DNA of 13,872 nucleotides from Desulfobacteraceae bacterium (GTDB lineage Bacteria; Desulfobacterota; DSM-4660; Desulfatiglandales; Desulfatiglandaceae): assembly GCA_030612945.1 (NCBI GenBank), contig JAUWMY010000022.1:1-13872 (forward strand). Reading direction: 5' to 3'. Below the pieces are notes generated by a model, which saw nothing but the letters and a program-made list of their open reading frames with translations, did not search any database and was not told where the DNA came from. Shown in pieces: positions 13,239 through 13,872 of the stretch (its first letter is position 1; every line of letters begins with the position of its first letter). The position numbers and the translations under genes were made by a program.

Positions 13239-13422
13239 TTAGAGTAAGAACCTAAGGCCCTTTTCCACGGGGTGCGCTAAAGCTGTACCTTCCGGAGTCA
13301 GATATTTATAAGTACGATAAACATAGTCAAAAATATTTGCCCATCTTTGTATTCCATTCAAATCTCACAGGTGTGAGTTTTACCTTACGCCTCGGAGATA
13401 AGCGGAACCTGAGGCCTTCCAT
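13239..13422 (-). pseudogene. Possible eroded gene fragment, minus strand
   Basis: Two overlapping short minus-strand frames look protein-like but are broken. ATG 13422 reads MEGLRFRLSPRRKVKLTPV… to a TGA at 13327-13329 (31 residues). In another frame, 13364 to 13239 reads …RWANIFDYVYRTYKYLTPE… to a TAA (41 residues, no ATG). One frameshift near 13330 would join them. I recognise no family, there is no ribosome-binding site, and chance cannot be excluded. Confidence 0.2.
13364..13380. repeat. Short hairpin with T-run
   Basis: CTCAC / GTGAG stem (13364-13368 / 13373-13377) with an AGGT loop, followed by TTTT when read on the + strand. It is terminator-like but weak, and no gene ends immediately before it. 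Confidence 0.3.
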
Positions 13423-13458
13423 ATATCATATAAAGATATTATTGATTTACTGGATTAA

Positions 13459-13484
13459 TATCATGTCTATCCTGTTATCCTGTC
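13459..13484. repeat. Tandem TATCCTGT repeat
   Basis: TATCATGTC followed by two perfect TATCCTGT units (13468-13483), lying 52 bases beyond the stop codon of the minus-strand glycosyltransferase gene. The surrounding bases 13158-13535 hold no supported intact gene. Confidence 0.55.
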
Positions 13485-13535
13485 AAAATCTTTTCCAAAA
13501 TGCTAAAATGTTACCAAAGTTCTTACGGTGTCCAG

Positions 13536-13872
13536 TTAAACATTGTAGACCCTTCTCAGATGCATGATGCGAGTGATTATGTCCTCCACTTCAATTGAGG
13601 AGGGATCGGTCAAGGTGTCCACGTGTACTATATTGCTGCTTTTTCGTCCATATGCACTCCAACGTCGGACAAAACGCATGTTATTGGAACCTGCGAAAAT
13701 CGTTACACAAGGAATTCCCAGAGCTGCCGCAATATGCTGACATGCAGAGTCATAACCTATAAATTCGTCGCATTTTGAAATCAAAGCAGCTATCTCTCCA
13801 ATTCTGCTTTGAATACCAATAAGGCCCCGGCTAAAACTCACATTATCCCCTGAACCAAATGAGGAATTTAAC
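13536..13872 (-). CDS. Glycosyltransferase family 9 (heptosyltransferase-like), C-terminal part, cut by window edge
   Basis: C-terminal Rossmann half of a GT-B glycosyltransferase of the GT9/heptosyltransferase type, which adds sugars to lipopolysaccharide core or related glycans at the cytoplasmic membrane face. The frame is open across 13842-13871 with no stop, reading …SSFGSGDNV before the GTG at 13839-13841, so that GTG is internal and the gene continues past the right edge. Diagnostic segments are IGEIAALISKCDEFIGYDSACQHIAAALGIPCVTIFAG, where D-S-A-C-x-H-I-A-A-A corresponds to the nucleotide-sugar-binding D-S-G-P-M-H-L-A-A of the family, and the following RRWSAYGR. The stop is TAA at 13536-13538. 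It is the only supported intact-looking gene on the minus strand and converges on the IS. Donor and acceptor sugars cannot be told. Confidence 0.85.
   Translation of the reverse strand, partial: LNSSFGSGDNVSFSRGLIGIQSRIGEIAALISKCDEFIGYDSACQHIAAALGIPCVTIFAGSNNMRFVRRWSAYGRKSSNIVHVDTLTDPSSIEVEDIITRIMHLRRVYNV

Noticed and set aside
13337..13567. 76-codon + strand frame right of the IS
   Set aside because: It crosses a hairpin, the TATCCTGT repeat and the end of the minus-strand glycosyltransferase gene, with no ribosome-binding site or recognisable domain.

Overview
The window reads as chromosomal DNA of an anaerobic, probably deltaproteobacterial (Desulfobacterota-like) organism. That placement is inference from gene content and style: a TauE/SafE exporter, a receiver-CBS response regulator, a Cache-type sensor kinase, an APS kinase and AT-rich heptad-type intergenic repeats. 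No rRNA or tRNA is present to fix the taxonomy. All intact genes up to 13080 are on the + strand. One partial gene on the - strand enters from the right edge.

Layout. 1-977: 3' part of a Na+/Ca2+-exchanger (CaCA) family antiporter. 1042-2079: TauE/SafE-family permease. 2080-2433: a non-coding block with small hairpins sharing a GTTCTAC core around a heptad-repeat palindromic element. 2434-6946: a small His/Cys-rich membrane protein, a receiver-CBS response regulator, a membrane sensor kinase whose H-box histidine is replaced by arginine, and a GNAT-like acetyltransferase. 6947-7287: a spacer carrying a putative 142-bp MITE-like insertion bracketed by 10-bp direct repeats. 7288-10224: a tight run of histone-deacetylase-family amidohydrolase, APS kinase (cysC), universal stress protein and a short DisA_N-type diadenylate cyclase. 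10433-13157: a two-gene IS630-like insertion sequence with about 41-bp inverted ends in a CTAG target. It has a sigma70-like promoter and a transposase ribosome-binding site that can be masked in read-through RNA. 13158-13535: non-coding DNA with possible gene remnants. 13536-right edge: C-terminal part of a glycosyltransferase family 9 gene on the - strand.

How the genes may work together. The stretch 2434-10224 is mostly signalling: phosphorelay parts, nucleotide-sensing folds (CBS, Usp), a predicted c-di-AMP synthase, and adjacent acyl-lysine writer and eraser candidates. Adenine nucleotides, acetyl-CoA and activated sulfate recur as ligands or substrates. A single energy/sulfur-status control module is an attractive idea, but it rests only on adjacency and domain content.

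The best candidates for something undescribed are the signalling cluster with its His-less kinase, the 142-bp structured insertion, the hairpin/heptad repeat block, and the read-through protection device of the IS.
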